NCBI GenBank assembly: GCA_023362775.1
Contig: JALMGJ010000015.1
Location: 6,119,501-6,183,500, forward strand
DNA length: 64,000 nucleotides
DNA from: Charina bottae
Lineage: Eukaryota > Chordata > Lepidosauria > Squamata > Charinaidae
Reading direction: 5' to 3'
Below the pieces are notes generated by a model. It saw only the letters and a list, made by a program, of their open reading frames with translations, was not told the origin of the DNA and searched no databases. Below, in pieces: positions 21,441 through 33,269 of the stretch (position 1 is its first letter; the number at the start of each line of letters is the position of its first letter). The position numbers and the translations under genes are program-made.

Positions 21441-22362
21441 CTTTCCTTATTGTAATCCAACAGGAGCAACACTTCGATTATAGAAAAATGGGGAAATTCA
21501 GCTGCAAAAAGAAATAAAATAAGCCACCGTAAAATACACTGCGCTTGGAAGGAACAGGCCAAGCTATCTCACAAGTGGCTATGGGTGAACTCCCACCCCC
21601 ACAGGTTAGAGCTGGCCCCAGGGGATTGTAGATTACAGAACAGGAAAGGCCACAAGGCCCAATCTATCAGCATTACTGCTCTTACTTCGATTGATACCTT
21701 GCCTTTCTGTTCACAGCTAGCAATAAAAAGTGAAGTACAAGCAATTAAAGGTTAACTCTGTCTGAAAAGTCTTGACTTTTTTCCTAAAAGGAGAAAAAGT
21801 GCGGGCTGAGCATCATTTGCAAGGGAACACATTCTGTCACTTGGGAGCCACGCAGAAGAAGATCTTCTCGTGTGCCCAGCAACAGATTTCAGAAACTGGC
21901 AGCAGCTCTAAACGTTTCTTCCCTGCTTCAGTTCCTTTCTGGATGGGTTCATTCTGAGCAGGGCTGGAGACCACTTTGGACCTGATTTCGAAGAGATGCT
22001 GTGGACCATGAAGGGAGCCAGTGGAACACTCTTTGCAACCCTTTAAAGCAGCTGGGTCTTTTCCTGGGATTGCTCAGCTACAGAGTGGCTGAGAGATGCT
22101 ACTACATCGGAGCACTAAATGGGGGCCTAGTTATATGAAGGACTGCCTACGCCATCAACAGCTTTAGAGGTCCAAGCCAACATCTCACATTGTGCCTGGA
22201 AAACCAGTGGTAACTAGGGCAGGTCTTTCAACACAGACGCAGTATGTTTTCAGGGCCAGTGAGTAGTCCAGCTGCTGCATTTTGCACCGGTTGATGCTTC
22301 TGACCCTTCCATATGGGTCACCCCACATGTAGCCTATTGCACTACTCATGTTAGGCTGTAAC
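21441..22362. other. Unassigned unique DNA
   Basis: A faint LINE RT-like stretch may lie near 22240-22360 (CTGCTGCATTTTGCACCGGT resembles the CR1 consensus around the QNAAAR region, antisense). It is too decayed to call firmly. Otherwise nothing recognised. Confidence 0.35.
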
Positions 22363-22373
22363 TAAAGCCTGGA

Positions 22374-22700
22374 TATGGGGGCGTGGTGGCTCAGCGGGTA
22401 AGACACCAGGCTTGTCGATCGGAAGGTCGGCGGTTCGAGACCCAAGCACCGCGTGATGGAGTGAGCTCCCGCACTCGCCCCAGCTCTTGCCAACCTAGCA
22501 ATTCAAAAGCATGCAAATGCAAGTAGATGAATAGGTACCACTTCGGTGGGTAGGTAACAGTGTTCCGCGTGCGTCATGCCGGCCACATGACCGTGGAAGC
22601 ATCTTCGGACAACGCTGGCTCTTCGGCTAAGAAACGGAGATGAGCACCGGCCCCTAGAGTCGGACACGACTGCACAAATGTGCGGGGGGAACCTTTACCT
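22374..22700 (+). mobile_element. Sauria-type SINE, full length
   Basis: Target duplication TAAAGCCTGGA (22363-22373, 22701-22711) is exact. The B box reads GGTTCGAGACC, and the head GGTCGGCGG variant matches the copy at 63816, suggesting one subfamily. Confidence 0.93.
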
Positions 22701-22711
22701 TAAAGCCTGGA

Positions 22712-23908
22712 AAACTATTGTCAGCATCAGTTGGCTCAGGAATGGTTGCTTCTGGCACCCTAGACATAACTGTGCAAGCATATTCCTTGGTGTCTAAGAA
22801 TCCAGAGACTGGTGTGGGTCAAGAAGCTAAGGCCATTCCGGTCTACAGTTCTGAGTAAGAAAAAACAGCTCTTTATCTCTTCTTCTGTTGCACTTTTCGG
22901 TTCCTTCTAGATAATTACTTGGGTCCCTCCATCCCCCACCCAGCCTTTGCTGAAGTACAGCTCTTGGTTTGTAAAATGCAAGTACCAATCAACAGTCAGT
23001 TTACACTGGCTTTCATTTAAGGCCTTTCAGAGGAAGCATAATAATAGGGCAGTGCAGCAATTATCTGCAGGGATCTCATCTCTTCAGAACACTGTTGGGC
23101 AACATCAGGCAACTGAACCCTGCAATCAACTCGCTTATAGAGACCGAAGTGTTGTTTCTCCTGCATGTGGGTTCATCCCTTGAAGACCACCGCGTTTCAC
23201 GATGCAAAGAAGCCAGTCTGGATCGGACAGGTTTTTTATGTTCATTTAAAAAGAAAAAGAAAAAAAACCCAACCTTCAGGTGTCTGTGAAAAGCATTTTG
23301 CTCAATAGGTGCCAAATGGTTCTATTTGCTTATTGATCGCGAAGGTAGATGGAGAAGAAACATCAAGAGGGAATAAGGGAAGGTCCAAGAGATCTAGATT
23401 CAGACTTGATTCTTAGTTGATCCCAGTGATGCTGGATCATAAAGGCTCGGAGGCCTCTCACTGTTACACGGGCTTTGTATCTTTTAGTTCTGAATATGGG
23501 CAAAAATTGGGCCATTCTCATTCTGCAGTCCAAGGGACGCAAAAAGGGGAGAGGGTGCATCACATATGCCTGCAAGACACCCACTCCTAAAGTGTCAGAT
23601 TGCAGCAATGTGGGAACACACAGACCCAGCACCTCTGCGCAACCTCTTTAAAGCAAGGGTGCCTCTTCCCAGGATCATGTGGCATTTTAGGAGACCGAAA
23701 GCTGCAGTGCTGGGGGGGAGGGGAAGCAGCTGCTTCAAAGGGTTGCATACAGTGCTAGCATCTGCATCCCACGTGCTGCAAAGAAACTTTTGCAGATGGA
23801 ATCCAAAATGCTGCACTCCCCTAATACGTACGTTTGTACACGCAGCTTATTGGAAAAACAAAACCCTTGCATCCATACATACATCCCTTGAGACATTTAC
23901 ATCTAGTT
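22712..23908. other. Unassigned unique DNA
   Basis: Random-looking frames to 114 codons. No repeat recognised. Confidence 0.4.
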
Positions 23909-23920
23909 AATGAAGATACT

Positions 23921-24029
23921 ATTTGAGTAAGCTCCGGGAGACAGTGGAGGACAGGAAGGCCTGGCGTGCTATGGTCCATGAGGTCACGAAGAGTCGGACA
24001 CGACTGAACGACTGAACAACAACAACAAA
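23921..24029 (+). mobile_element. BovB/RTE-type LINE, extreme 3' end
   Basis: 109 bp covering the end of the RT frame (TGGTCCATGAGGTCACGAAG) and the tail GAGTCGGACACGACTGAACG ending in (AAC)n. The 12-bp duplication AATGAAGATACT is exact (23909-23920, 24030-24041). It is strongly 5'-truncated. Confidence 0.9.
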
Positions 24030-24133
24030 AATGAAGATACTGTCCCATGGAAAACCTTGCCATTCTTCTTTTTAATAGCCAGGATCTGCCATTGGTGCAA
24101 AATTCTTCAGTAATATTCACCTAAGCTTGAAGG

Positions 24134-24157
24134 TGGGGGGGGGGGGGGAGGTCTGAG

Positions 24158-24191
<34 letters not shown>
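24134..24191. repeat. Poly-G tract and (GA)n microsatellite
   Basis: A run of about 14 G at 24135-24148 is followed by about 16 GA dinucleotides at 24160-24191. Confidence 0.9.
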
Positions 24192-24193
<2 letters not shown>

Positions 24194-24323
24194 TATTCCC
24201 TGTGAATTAACTCTAGGAACCTCAGAAAGCATCCTGTCCTTCATTTTCACTCCTCTGTGTAGGTTTAATACACAGCACCAACAACCTGTTTGGTTCTCAA
24301 AGGCTTTTTATGTTGCCCTAAAG

Positions 24324-24592
24324 CAGGGGTGGGGAACCTTTTTTCTGCCAAGAGCCATTTGGATATTTATAACCGGGGACCGGGGAGGTGGGGGGCGGGG
24401 TTTCTGGGATTTTCGCGGACCTGGGGCCGGAGTTTGCGGGCAGGAGCCAATCACAAGCACTGGGGGGCGGGGTTTGCGGGCGGGAGCCAATCGCGTGGAA
24501 GGGGCAGAGTTTGCGAGTGGGAGCCCCGCGGGCCTTAGGCAGGAGCCCCACGGGCCTTACACGGCCCGCGGGCCTGACGTTGCCCACCCCTG
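24324..24592 (+). mobile_element. hAT MITE, CAGGGGTGGG family, with GC-box/CCAAT repeats
   Basis: Termini CAGGGGTGGGGAACC and GTTGCCCACCCCTG form inverted repeats. The exact 8-bp duplication CCCTAAAG (24316-24323, 24593-24600) supports hAT. Inside are diverged repeats of the GGGGCGGGGTTTGCGGGCGG-type unit with AGCCAATC. The ends are unrelated to those of the MITE at 9870, yet the interior unit is shared. Confidence 0.85.
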
Positions 24593-24600
24593 CCCTAAAG

Positions 24601-25817
24601 GAAGGCACCAGAGAAAAGTTCACTTATTAATTGCCCAAGCCTCCCTCCCCCAAAAGCCATTTTGTGATCCCTAAATCTGAAAAGCAGGAAAACCCTTTTG
24701 GGCCTGGGCCACATAAGTGAAAAAAATAATGTCTCTCTGACATAAAAAGCAATCTGTCTATGTAGCTAAACACTGACTTATAAACAATCATGCGAGCTAA
24801 GTCAAAACTTCAGGATCTCCGTCTCCGAAGAAACTTTCCAATCATTTTCTTTCATTCTTCCTTCCCTCTATAAACCATTTCTGTAGCATCCTCTTCACCA
24901 TTCAGTAATTAAGGGCGACTTGTTCCCATCCTATCTTGAAAGGATGGTAAGTTCGTGGCTCTCGGAGGGTGCAGAATGGTGGCCAGGCTGCTGGTGATCT
25001 CTAAAGACCCCTTGAAGAATGCCCCAGGTTGGAGGATTTCACCATTTTCTAAAGCCTACATAACAGTTCTTTGATTTCCAGGAACTGGGCCATTTTTTTC
25101 AAGCAGCAGACTCCTTTTCAAAACTCCAGGTATTCCAAGTGATCAAAAGAGAGCTTCCTTTTAACGAATATTTGTGCAAAGCCCCCTTTGAAAGCTGCTT
25201 CTCAGAGAAATGCAACCCGCTCACCTCACAAAGCAGTTGTAAAAGTTCTCACACAGTCAAAAGTAAACAACTTGGTACCAGTTCTGTCTGTTACCAACAC
25301 TGGTACGGATGGAAACCGCATCTCACGGCCAAAGAAAATCACTTCTAACCCTTCACCAAGAACTGTAGAGAGAAAGAGGCACGAGAAATGTGAACACTGT
25401 CTGTTATAAATAGAGCTCATGTTGGATATACAGCAGTAACTGGCCTTCTTTCATAACGGCTCCTTCCCTTTTCTATAATGAAACTACCTCATCAGAAGTT
25501 CCTAAATTCATACAGTATGTGCCTATTGAATTGGTGCCAGTCTAGCCTGTAGAAGGAATCTGACAACAGACACATTGCTTCAGTTTGACTTCCCTGGTGC
25601 TTTCGGTGTGCAGATGCGGCTTTTGTACTGTATATGAATTGCACATACTCCAAACCTCTTTTGACATATCTAGTCAGCTCCTAGAAGCACCAGAATAAAC
25701 TTCCGCATATGTATTATACATGCCTGAAGCTCCTTCTGTCTAATGGAAGTGCCAGCTGAAACCTCAAAGCAACATGAAGTATTTCAAACAGGCAACTCAC
25801 ATCACCTCCATACCTCG
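24601..25817. other. Unassigned unique DNA
   Basis: No recognised exon or repeat. Confidence 0.4.
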
Positions 25818-26034
25818 TGTCGGCCCCATCAGGTAGACCAGACCAGGAAATCAATTCCACAGGAAGGCTAAAACTCTTTTTATTGAGATTGGTCACAATA
25901 ACAGAATCTTGCAAGTCTGATTGTGGTGGACTTCCTCCCCTTCTTATACTCCAGTGAATCAGGGAGGTGTCTGCCTGAGCCTCTTCTGAATATTATCCCA
26001 TTGCTCTGGGCTTAAAAAATGCTTCAGTCCCTTT
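25818..26034 (-). mobile_element. LTR fragment of the CTGACA-ending family, antisense
   Basis: On the minus strand: a TATA-like GAGTATAAGAAGGGG, CAGACTTGCAAGATTCTGTT, an AATAAAAAG polyadenylation signal, TGGTCTACCTGATGGGGC and the CGACA end. The order matches the solo LTR at 44518. The 5' end seems cut off by the LINE tail starting near 26039. Confidence 0.6.
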
Positions 26035-26038
26035 TGCC

Positions 26039-26512
26039 TATTTATTTATTTGTTTATTTATTTATTTATTTATTTATTAATCAAATTGATCACCGCCCAT
26101 CTCTACCGCAGTAGACTCTGGGCGGTTTACAATAAATATTAAAATTAAAAAACCTATAAATCATTAAAATACAATATCATAATAAATAGATATAGAAAGG
26201 ATGGTAAGATCATAAAAGGAGATCATTATTAAACTAACCACCCCCAGGAGGAACTATCTCTACCTTTGTCCCACGCCAGGTGGCAGAACCAGGTTTTTAG
26301 GGACTTCCTAAAGGCCAAGAGGGAGGACGCCTGCCTCACCTCTGGAGGCAAGATATTCCACAGGGCGGGCGCTATCACAGAGAAGGCCCGCCTCCTGGAC
26401 CCCGCTAGATGGAATTCTTTTATTGACGGGGTCCGCAGCTTGCCCTCCCTGCATGACCGGGTGGGGCGGGTAGATGTAATCGGGATGAGACAGTCCCTCA
26501 GATATGCCTATG
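26039..26512 (-). mobile_element. CR1/L2-like LINE 3' end with RT C-terminus
   Basis: The antisense tail with (TTTA)n and the ACCGCCCATCTCTACC...GGGCGG hairpin is followed by the decayed coding block (LASRKSLKTWFCHL-like, then the conserved LDPARWNSFI antisense region). It is 5'-truncated near 26512. Confidence 0.83.
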
Positions 26513-27161
26513 TAACGGTTCTTGCATATTTCCACCAAGGTCATCTTCCTTACTCTCTACCCCTTGAGAAGGTGAATCCCACCCTATTTCCACACCACTA
26601 GAAAATATGTAAACGTAGAAAAATAATCAATCAAAATTGATCGACTTCTCAATGGAAAACACAGAACTCTTGCCAGATTTGATGAGAGTTTGTTCATTGT
26701 AGGCATCTAGGAATATTTTGGATTCCATGTTGCCACCCCCTGTTATGAAGTGTACAGAGTTCCAAGCATGACTTTAGGACAAAACTGTGTTTAATAACCT
26801 TAATTTGCTTTTAAAAAAATCAATAAGAAAGCAAGAAAAGTAATGATAATGGAGAAAGAATGGCAATTGGTCACACTCCAGATGAGAAATTCTTAGAAAT
26901 TATTGTTTCATTTGCACAAAAACCATTCAGGTCACACTAAACTAGTCCAAAATGGCTTTCCTACAGATAGCAAGTAATAACCGGAGCAATTTCATTCGTG
27001 AAGAATTAACCTCTGCTGAAGCTAAATGCATATTGAACAATTTATTATTACATTTCCAGCGTTTGTATATCAGTTTAATAAACGGATTATAGGGTAAGAC
27101 TTGCACTGAACTTGCATGGTGAAAAAACCTAATTCCACTTAATTAAAAAGAAAGATTTCTG
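26513..27161. other. Unassigned AT-rich DNA
   Basis: No recognisable feature. Confidence 0.4.
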
Positions 27162-27177
27162 AACAGGTCTCACTTCT

Positions 27178-27956
27178 TTTTTTTATTGTTTTTTTTTTAA
27201 TTCTTTATTTTATAGTAGAACATAAATAACAAAATCTGACATAATATAACAGAACAGAACATAAATAAAGGACATAAACATAAAGGACTTCCTACTTTCT
27301 CTCCATCCTTACCTTCATATATTTATAAACAACTATAATCTCTAACTTATTTACATTATTTACATTAAGTTCCCAATTGAACTTTTTGAGTCTTTTCTAT
27401 AAATTTATAGAAGGGACTCCAACATAAGTTGAATTCTTCTATGTTCTTATCATTCAACTGATCCGTCAGTTTGGCCATCTGCGCTAGGTCCATCGCTTTT
27501 ATTGTCCATTCTTCAATCGTAGGTATGTAATCCTCTTTCCAATGTTTAGCGAAGATGGTTCTAGCAGCAGTTATTAAGTAAAATAGCAATTTTCCATATT
27601 TCTTGTGTAAGTCTGATTTTATAAATCCCAGTAGATAGAATTCTGGCTCTTTGATAATGTCCTCTTCTAATATTTCACATATGGTTTCATGAATTTTATC
27701 CCAAAACTTTTTTGATTTTTGGCAAGTCCACCATAGATGAAAAAAGGTGCCGACTTTTTTCTTACATTTCCAACATTTATTAGGTATAGCAATATTCATT
27801 TTGGACAATGTATTAGGAGTTATGTACCATCTGTACATCATTTTAAAGAAATTTTCTTTCATATTATAATTTAGAGTAAACTTTAGATCTTTTAACCATA
27901 TTTTCTCCCAATTTTCAATTTGAATTCTATGACCTATATTTTCTCCCCATTTGGTT
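27178..27956 (-). mobile_element. L1 LINE, 5'-truncated, recent-looking
   Basis: The antisense insertion starts with a poly-T (the poly-A tail) and a 3' UTR, then ORF2 coding sequence. The exact 16-bp duplication AACAGGTCTCACTTCT lies at 27162-27177 and 27957-27972. Only about 780 bp of the 3' end was copied. The intact frame and duplication suggest a young insertion. Confidence 0.93.
27365..27862 (-). pseudogene. L1 ORF2 C-terminal fragment
   Basis: 165 codons open to the stop. It is the extreme C-terminus of an L1 ORF2 protein, after the RT domain. The Cys/His motif CX2CX8HX4C sits at residues 30-47 (CWKC...H...C), preceded by the KMMYRWYITP stretch and followed by W-rich sequence and the TAARTIFAKHW segment typical of vertebrate L1/Tx-type ends. 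No endonuclease or RT catalytic residues are included, so it cannot act alone. The first Met is internal; the true frame continues upstream to the truncation point. Confidence 0.9.
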
Positions 27957-27972
27957 AACAGGTCTCACTTCT

Positions 27973-28710
27973 GGCTCAAACCAATACTTATTTCCTTACC
28001 TTCAGTAATCCTATTCTGGGGAGAAACGGCTGTGTTTGTAACATTGCAGCTAATCTTTTTGAGTTGTTGAAGCAAACCAGTTGAGTTTTATACAAAATCC
28101 AAGGATGGTTCATGCCTAATCACTTGAAATGGACTAACTTTGAGATAGCCCTGTATGTGAGTCAAACAAATATATAATAGTCTTCTCTGGAGGTAGTTCA
28201 TAAGGTAGACTGAGAGAGCAACTGGTTTTTGGAAAACATTAATATCTCTCTTTTTAAAAGAAAAATTGCACTCAACATGTCGAGATCGTTACAGCATTCT
28301 TTTTCTTTTTAGTTCTTGATTTTGGCAGTACCCTTCTGATGGATATAAAAGTAAGCAATGCACGTTTCTACCAAAGCAAAGGAACTGTGTTGGACATCCA
28401 AAACGTGTATATTTAGAATTGCACACTAAAGAAGGAGAGAGAAAGAAGGAAGAGCCCAAGCATCATGGGCAATTGCATTTATTAGAGATAATAAATAAAG
28501 ATAATTGTCCCATGTGGCAAGGGACAATTAGATTTTTTAAAAAGTTCCCACTAAGTGAAAGTTGCATGCAGAACTTTATATATTAGGGAAAGTTGACAAG
28601 AGATGCAGGATTTCAGGGTTTTTTTTAACTATTCATTGAAAACAAGGGCAGAAAATTAGTGATACTGGGGTAGACTTAGTTTGATCAATTTGCACAGCCC
28701 AATTTCTTCT
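27973..28710. other. Unassigned AT-rich DNA
   Basis: No recognisable feature. Confidence 0.4.

Positions 28711-28756
<46 letters not shown>
28711..28756. repeat. (ATT)n microsatellite
   Basis: About 15 TTA units. Confidence 0.97.
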
Positions 28757-28758
<2 letters not shown>

Positions 28759-28880
28759 CCATTCAGTCATGTTTGATTCTCAGAGACTGCCTGGACAAGT
28801 CCCAGCAGTTTTCTTGGCAAGTTTTTTCGGAAGTGGTTTGCCATTGCCTCCTTCCTAGGGCTGGGAGAGTTGTGCCCAAC
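28757..28880 (-). mobile_element. SINE tail fragment, same family as the 5S-derived SINE at 46000
   Basis: CTGGACAAGTCCCAGCAGTT, TTCTTGGCAAG, GAAGTGGTTTGCCATTGCCT and TTCCTAGGGCT occur in the same order as in the copy at 46000-46190. The 5S head is missing. Confidence 0.5.
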
Positions 28881-28911
28881 TCCCAACTGAATGTTAGTTC
28901 CTTGGGGTCAG

Positions 28912-29058
28912 GATTGTCTGCAGGGGGAGTCAAAAAAGTCAAGGTAATAGCCACAAGTATATGATGGAAGTTCCACCCATTAAGCATGTAAAAATGGCGT
29001 GGGGCTTCCATCGTTCAGCCATGGTTGCCAACTTGAATTTTTAATTCACCCTACAGCT
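28912..29058. mobile_element. Palindromic MITE, GTCAAGATGGC family (copy C)
   Basis: The left arm TGTCTGCAGGGGGAGTCAAA mirrors the right arm, which is more decayed (CAACTTGAATTTTTAATTCA, CCCTACAGC). Confidence 0.55.
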
Positions 29059-29084
29059 AACCCTTTTTGAAGACTCTTGAGAAT

Positions 29085-29345
29085 ACTTTGGACCAATGGA
29101 TCATCAAACAAATCAACCCAGAGTTCTCACTCGAGGCCCAAATGACCAGGCTCAATTTATCCTACTTTGGACACATTATGTGAAGACCTAACTCTTTGGA
29201 GAAGGCTCTGATGGTCGGAAAGGTGGAAGGAAAGAGAAGAAGAGGACGGCCAACAGCAAGCGGGGTGGACTCAGTTACAATGTCAATGAGTGCACAGCTG
29301 GAAGACCTGGTCAGGTTAGGGACAGATCACCATGGAGAAAATCTG
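29085..29345 (+). mobile_element. BovB/RTE-type RT end, old and frameshifted
   Basis: Translated pieces keep the order of the BovB C-terminus: an ILWTN-S-NKS-like start, a YFGHIM-like piece, then EKALMVGKVEGKRRRGRP. The frame is broken several times. It is more diverged than the copies at 53128 and 56586. Confidence 0.65.
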
Positions 29346-30604
29346 TCTATGTGGTCACCGAGGGAACACCAACTTGATGACACATAATCGATCAATCAGT
29401 ATATGGCTAGACTATTTCCCTCCCCCACTGCTTCTTAGGTTCCTGGGAGTACCTCTTTGGCCCCAGAAAAACAGCAACAACAACTGCCCATTTTTATTTG
29501 CAACACATTATGTGCAACAACTTCGGGGCTTTGATCACACCATGGTGGCCATCATCTGACTTTTTTGACCACACCCGGTGGACACCCCTGAAAGTCAGAA
29601 AAGGGAAAATAGCTGTCAAATGGTAGAAGCCAATTATTTGACAACACCTCGAATTTACAGCTCCATTACGCTTCCTATGCCTCCGTTTGGTCAGGAACCA
29701 TCCACAACTGCTGATATTTTCCTTGAGCTTCTTTTTTTAAAAAAAAGAAAAAAGTGTGCCATTCCAGAACAAGCTTGATTGCAACTCAGCTCAAATTTGG
29801 TTAAAACATTTCAAGATTATTCCCTGCTGCTCAAAACACGCTGACAACTCTTTTTCGCTTCTCTGTTCTCCACAGGCTGATAATAATGTTCCTTGGAGAA
29901 CAAAGCCTTTAGGAAACAGTGGGAGCAACCCCTATCTACAAATGTGATATATCTTTTATCCCAGCCAACACTAAATCTCTCCTCCCCTGAAGAAACATGT
30001 CACTTTGTTACCTGAATAAATGATTGCTTCATTTTTACCTCCCACCCGTCCCCCAAAGAGCTCAGGAGGCCTACTCACCTTGTATGTCTCTGTTTATTTT
30101 ACAGACTGAATATGCATGTTTTAAAATTGCAAATGCAGGCTGTTGTGGAGAGGAAGAGCTGAATTGTCAGCTATGGAGTAGGGAAGGAGGAGGAGCTTAA
30201 TCCTTTCCTCCTCTGCTCCAGTTCCTCTCTCACAGCTCTGATCTGCTGTCAAAGAGATGCTCCACCAGATACAAAAATGGCTGGATCTGGAGCTGCAATC
30301 AAAGGGATTTTTAGATCAGGCGTCCTGTGCTGACATTCCTTCTACAAGAGGCCATAACTCCATCCCAAAGCTCCTACAGAGATGTGCTGCCTCTGGCTAT
30401 CCTCTGTTTGGGATGACCCAAAATGACGAGTGTCACCATCACATCTTGTTTGTCAACTAACCTGGAGCACATAACTAGTTGGACAGAGGTGCGAGGATGA
30501 ACTCTGCTTCGACATAGCACACTCATCAAGCCTCATCCAGTGGTCCTCCTAGGCCTAACACAAAACTTATCAGGCCAAGCCTTCCTGAAGCTGAATAATG
30601 AGCA
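29346..30604. other. Unassigned DNA, with half of a palindromic MITE
   Basis: 29520-29592 carries only the right arm of the GTCAAGATGGC family (CATCTGACTTTTTTGACCAC, GTGGACACCCC). The rest has no recognised feature. Confidence 0.4.
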
Positions 30605-30790
30605 TTTGAATCAACCTTGGTTGATCTTGAAAAGCTGGTCTGGATTGCATCTGGTAGTGCTGGGATGGGAGACCACTGGAAAACCCTAAGGCTATAGGCT
30701 AGGCAGAGAAGTCAGGAAGATAGTCTGGTAGAAGGCAACAGTGAACTTTATAGGTTTTGATCCATGGAGTCAACAGGAATTGAGCTCACT
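30605..30790 (+). mobile_element. 5S rRNA-derived SINE
   Basis: TTGATCTTGAAAAGCTGGTC, then GTGCTGGGATGGGAGACCAC, matches the internal control part of 5S rRNA (GTACTTGGATGGGAGACC). It is followed by a SINE-like body with GAAGGCAACAG and GATCCATGGAGTCAACAGGA. It is not a functional 5S gene. Confidence 0.65.
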
Positions 30791-32421
30791 TAGAAGACCT
30801 TACTTAATTAAAGATCAATTAAGTGCTTGAGATATTGACTTAGAACACTAAGGGGGACCTAAGGCCTGCACCAGCCTCTTCTTGGTCTCTTCCACAGTCT
30901 TCAGAGTCCTTCCTTCCCCTAATTCACACGTTTATGAGCACCATATCTGAATGCTGCTGGGCCTTCTTTTGACTAAACATTTTCTCCCTGCCATTTGAAA
31001 AATCTTGAGACCACCCCAGGCTCTCATTAGTTTGAATTACCCTCTATTACCTTCTTGAAACATGAACAGCTTCTAATTTTCTCATCAATGGCAGCGCCAT
31101 GTAAACTCATTCCAAGAGAAATTAAAGACCATCTCCATCTATTTTGGATTCTATCTTGCAAAAACAACCCTTTCAAGAATTACTTACATTTAAATTATGG
31201 TCCCAGTTTGCCAATTTGTGGACTTTAAAGATTTAACTCCATCCTTTTTTTAAAAAAAAAATCTCTCTCTTATTGCTTACAGAGATTGGTTTCAAAGACC
31301 TCCTACTTGCTATACCATATCAAAGAAACACTACGTGCCCTTCATTCACACACTTGGTTGGTGTATTTCCAGGATTCTGCAAGTCTTTAAATTATCACAC
31401 TGGCCAATCTCATTGGAGCCTTTTCTTTCTTTCTTTTTTTTAAAGAAAAGCAAGATGATAGTAATCTATCTTCACCCTCAGCTCAATGGAAGCATTCTTC
31501 TGCTTGTTCTAGGCCAAACTCCCCCAAGAATGTGAAGCTAGGGTAGCCAACATATCTCATTTCAGAAGGCCACAGTGGAAACAATTATAAGCCTATCTTA
31601 CCCTGTGGTGTCAACCCTAGACCTTGTCAACCTGGCACCTTCCGGATGTACTGGAACTACAACTCCCAGAATTCCTAAACCAGTTGAGAAAGATAGCTCT
31701 ACCGATTGGCAGGGATTTCCCAGGCTGATGTGTTTTCCAGCCATCCTTGGCAAGGCTGGACCTTGAGCATAGCGTTTTCTGCAACTTCTGTCACAGTGCA
31801 ACAGCCTTTCTTTCCATGCAGGATGGTAGAATAATGCACATAAGAATGATCCACATAAAGGGCCAACCTCATTCAGCATCACAGGGACCCACTAAATGCT
31901 ATTGGGAAGTTCATCAGCAGGACGCAAGGACAGGAACTCTCTTGGCTGTGGACTCCTTAGCTCCTGAAATTGGAGAGCTGAACCTGGGGAATTGCCAAAA
32001 ATGTATTTGGGGAACTGTTGGGTTTGACTCAGTACAGGTAGATGCTGACTCTGATAAGACAGAGTCAGATTCTACCTTGGTTGTGAGCCAAGTCCTAAAA
32101 CAAGAAGTTAGTTAAAAAGAGCTGGGCTGTGGTGGGAAGCTTTGTGACTTCTTGAGTGAAAAAGGCAGCCATTCCCCTAATTAATCATTCCCAGGCCTCT
32201 CCTTGTTGGAGGCAACTTTTCTGCTTCATGACCTGCATTTCTTTGGCTTCAGGTTCCTAGTTCTTCCTGGCTCCTTGCCCCATGGACCGATTTATGCCTT
32301 TCAACCATCCCTTGAACTGGTATTGGGGACTCCTCTTGTTCTGGACTGACTTTCTTTTCTTGGGCTACTCCTACAAGCCCATTATACCCAAGAACTCTCT
32401 GACAAACCTCACGCTGCAAAT
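30791..32421. other. Unassigned DNA with a MITE-derived ACTACAACTCCCA segment
   Basis: 31605-31690 matches, in reverse, the segment at 52345-52400 (GGAATTCTGGGAGTTGT, CTGGAGGG), a short repeat family. It carries an exact ACTACAACTCCCA at 31656-31668. Other sequence, including the 122-codon frame at 31747-32115, is not recognised. Confidence 0.45.
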
Positions 32422-32434
32422 AGCCTCTTCTTGA

Positions 32435-32630
32435 CGATGAAGGTTCTCAGTCATCCAGGTGGAACAGTCTGTGGCTTGAATCATGTCAACTGGATTTCTA
32501 TTTTCTCAGTAGAAACGTTTCACTCCTTATCCAAGGAGCTTCTTCAGTCTGACTGAAGAAGCTCCTTGGATAAGGAGTGAAACGTTTCTACTGAGAAAAT
32601 AGAAATCCAGTTGACATGATTCAAGCCACA
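32435..32630. mobile_element. Penelope terminal sequence inserted as an inverted dimer
   Basis: A near-perfect palindrome. The left antisense arm and right sense arm both contain the GCTCCTT/AAGGAG hairpin and the CAGTTGACATGATTCAAGCC end, meeting at about 32550. Target duplication AGCCTCTTCTTGA (32422-32434 and from 32632). Confidence 0.85.
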
Positions 32631-32643
32631 AAGCCTCTTCTTG

Positions 32644-33269
32644 AGTTACAGTAATCAGACTGTGTGCCATCTCTGTTTATGTATTTAACTGATTTATGGT
32701 GAAGCTAATTAAAGAAGTTAGAACCAAGGCACAAATACACTCCTGCCTTCTCTCAACCCAGCCTTGAACACAACACTGTTCCCCCTCATCTGGATCAATA
32801 TTTCTGGAGAGAGAGAGGTAAATACATAGATAAATCTTCATGACTACATAATTCACATTTAAGCAGACCATAAAGTAGATGGAACCACATCCCACATGTG
32901 GGTGGAACTGAGTTTATCCAGGGATTTGGGGGGTCCTTGGTTTATCTAATACAATATGTCTGTTTTACAGCTTATACTACACTTCTTCTCTTTTCAATCA
33001 AATGGCAGGAAATTGGAATCTTGGCTTTCACTGGTTATGGTTCAGAGTGAGGCTCTGAGGGCCACAGAAAGGAGATGTGGGGGCTATGCGTGGTCATAGG
33101 GCCACCATTTGCCCATCCCTGCTCTGAAATCAGAAAATCACAAGCTCAGAACACTCAGAGGTGAATGTAGATTCAGCCCACGAGCAGGGCGAGTTTTAGG
33201 GAAAAAAACTACATGTCCCTTCCCTAATAATTTGCTGTTGTGTTGGAGAGAGAGAGGCACACAGGCCAG
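32644..33269. other. Unassigned unique DNA
   Basis: No recognisable feature. Confidence 0.4.

Noticed and set aside
20934..22700. CRISPR-like array from repeated SINE blocks
   Set aside because: Repeats are dispersed, over 300 bp long, flanked by target duplications, in a vertebrate genome.
30605..30680. 5S rRNA gene
   Set aside because: Only part of the internal region matches, it is diverged, and it is followed by a SINE body.
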